A stretch of 21,500 bases of DNA from Candidatus Aenigmatarchaeota archaeon (lineage in GTDB: Archaea; Aenigmatarchaeota; Aenigmatarchaeia; QMZP01; QMZT01): the NCBI GenBank assembly GCA_030634615.1, contig DAOWAL010000002.1:1-21500 (forward strand), written 5' to 3'. The notes beneath the pieces were generated by a model. It did not search any database, was not told the origin of the DNA, and saw nothing but the letters and a program-made list of their open reading frames with translations. Below are positions 20,511-21,500 of this stretch, one piece after another. The translations under genes were made by a program, and so were the position numbers. The first letter of the stretch is position 1. The number at the start of each line of letters is the position of its first letter.

Positions 20511-21500
20511 GATATCATATTCAATACATCTGTCCTCAGATTTCCCATATTTTCAAATGTCTCTCCGCTGTCCGTGCTCTTGTAGAAGTTGTATCCTGAT
20601 GTTATTACATATACTATGCTGCTATTAGTTGGCGCAAAAACTATATCAGAGATGTGTCCCTTGCCTGTTCCGTCAGACACTATTGAAAGTACTTTAGTCT
20701 TTGATATAAGACCATCCCTTGACATATAAACACCATCACTTGCGGCATACAAAATTCTTTTTGGGTTAGACTGGGACACTGCAACAGCATAGCATGATCC
20801 TGCTGTTTCGCTCCATGTGTTTCCGCCGTCAGCAGATTTGATAAGATTGGAGCAGTCATCATGGAGTGCTCCGACTATTGTCTCACCGTCTGATGATATG
20901 TCAAAATAATTGAAATAATCAGAATCAATTCCTGTCCATGTAAGACCCGAGTCAGTGCTTTTGAAAAGTCCTATATGGTATTTTCCTTCTTCTATATCTA
21001 TTCCCGACGTATAGACTAAATCGGGATTATCCTTTGCAGAAACTATGACACGATAAGCGTTTTTGCCGTCGTTTACCCCAAGGCTAACTCTTTCCCATTT
21101 CTCTCCTCCGTTTGTTGTCCTGAATATCCCTCCATCATAATATCCACCATCTGAAGCTGTGTTTCCACCACCACTTATACCGACAAGAGCGATGTCAGAA
21201 TTTGTGGGATGTGCCCACACGCTCCATGGCCAGCCACTTGTAAGTCCACAACTCTTCCACTCCCAGCTGTCCCCGCCGTCAGTGCTTTTATACACTCCTG
21301 CAGCTGGTCCCGGGTAATTGGATAACAGCGGACCCGGTCCGGAGACTGCCGCCGCATACATTACCTGAGGGTTGCTTACCGAGTATGCGATATCGTATAT
21401 CTCAGGATAAAACGGTTCATGTCCCATTACAGTATCCGGATCGTCATGCCAAAGTCCTTTTCTCATGCGGGTCCATGTCTCTCCTCCGTCAGTGCTTTTC
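20507..21500 (-). CDS. BNR/Asp-box beta-propeller protein, C-terminal part (runs off the right edge)
   Basis: The frame is open to the window edge: before the Met at 21466 it reads KSTDGGETWTR, another repeat, so that Met is not the start. The visible 330 residues contain at least six Asp-box repeats (KSTDGGDSWEW, TTNGGEKWER, KSTDSGLTWTG, KSADGGNTWSE, SRDG and KSTDSGETFEN), each joined to a strand such as DLVYTSG or SIVYVIT. This is the layout of sialidase-like, VPS10/sortilin-like and photosystem-stability (Ycf48) propellers. It is probably extracellular, but any signal peptide is outside the window. Enzymatic residues of sialidases are not recognised. Its stop overlaps the lipoprotein start. 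Confidence 0.85.
   Translation of the reverse strand, partial: KSTDGGETWTRMRKGLWHDDPDTVMGHEPFYPEIYDIAYSVSNPQVMYAAAVSGPGPLLSNYPGPAAGVYKSTDGGDSWEWKSCGLTSGWPWSVWAHPTNSDIALVGISGGGNTASDGGYYDGGIFRTTNGGEKWERVSLGVNDGKNAYRVIVSAKDNPDLVYTSGIDIEEGKYHIGLFKSTDSGLTWTGIDSDYFNYFDISSDGETIVGALHDDCSNLIKSADGGNTWSETAGSCYAVAVSQSNPKRILYAASDGVYMSRDGLISKTKVLSIVSDGTGKGHISDIVFAPTNSSIVYVITSGYNFYKSTDSGETFENMGNLRTDVLNMIS

Noticed and set aside
21464..21466. Met at 21466 as start of the propeller gene
   Set aside because: The frame continues upstream with another Asp-box repeat to the window edge.
1..21500. CRISPR arrays, tRNA, rRNA or transposase genes
   Set aside because: No regularly spaced repeats, no cloverleaf-like or rRNA-like sequence, and no transposase motifs were found by eye.

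Overview
The window reads as AT-rich archaeal chromosome. Many starts have a TATA box 21-31 bases upstream and almost no leader, others carry a GGTGAT or GAGGTGA ribosome site, and several genes are archaeal types: an Fcf1-type PIN protein, an XPD/DinG iron-sulfur helicase, a MinD-type HypB beside HypA, and a membrane pyrophosphatase. The thrombospondin-like lipoprotein, small Cys-rich anchored proteins and plain gene content fit a DPANN-type lineage, but this lineage call is a weak inference.

Layout. 1-1685 (-): N-terminal half of SMC, cut by the window edge. 1816-3151 (+): small unknown protein, PIN nuclease and HAD phosphatase. 3219-6516: membrane pyrophosphatase whose 3' end has been invaded by a two-motif LAGLIDADG endonuclease gene on the opposite strand. 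The pyrophosphatase in front of the insert has a complete C-terminus, and the displaced original C-terminus plus its terminator remain beyond the insert, so the element seems to restore its host gene. 6564-8650: MtnA, a small unknown protein, and a PCMT-like methyltransferase (-). 8716-9366: Doc toxin plus ribbon-helix-helix protein (-), bracketed by an exact 27-bp direct repeat. 9405-12655 (+): tight operon of LsrF-type aldolase, small membrane protein, HypA, MinD-type HypB and zinc dehydrogenase. 12734-13716: class II Fic protein bracketed by copies of ATGTGGTCACC. 13787-16349 (+): helicase and a lipoprotein. 16380-17542 (-): small membrane proteins and an XRE regulator behind twin operator-like repeats, divergent from an unknown HExxH protein (17708-18964). 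18965-21500: small secreted and membrane proteins, and a BNR/Asp-box propeller overlapping a lipoprotein gene.

The most notable items are the self-restoring homing endonuclease insertion in the pyrophosphatase gene, and the fact that both Fic/Doc-fold genes are bounded by direct repeats. No rRNA, tRNA, CRISPR array or transposase was seen. No stretch longer than 300 bases lacks a gene.
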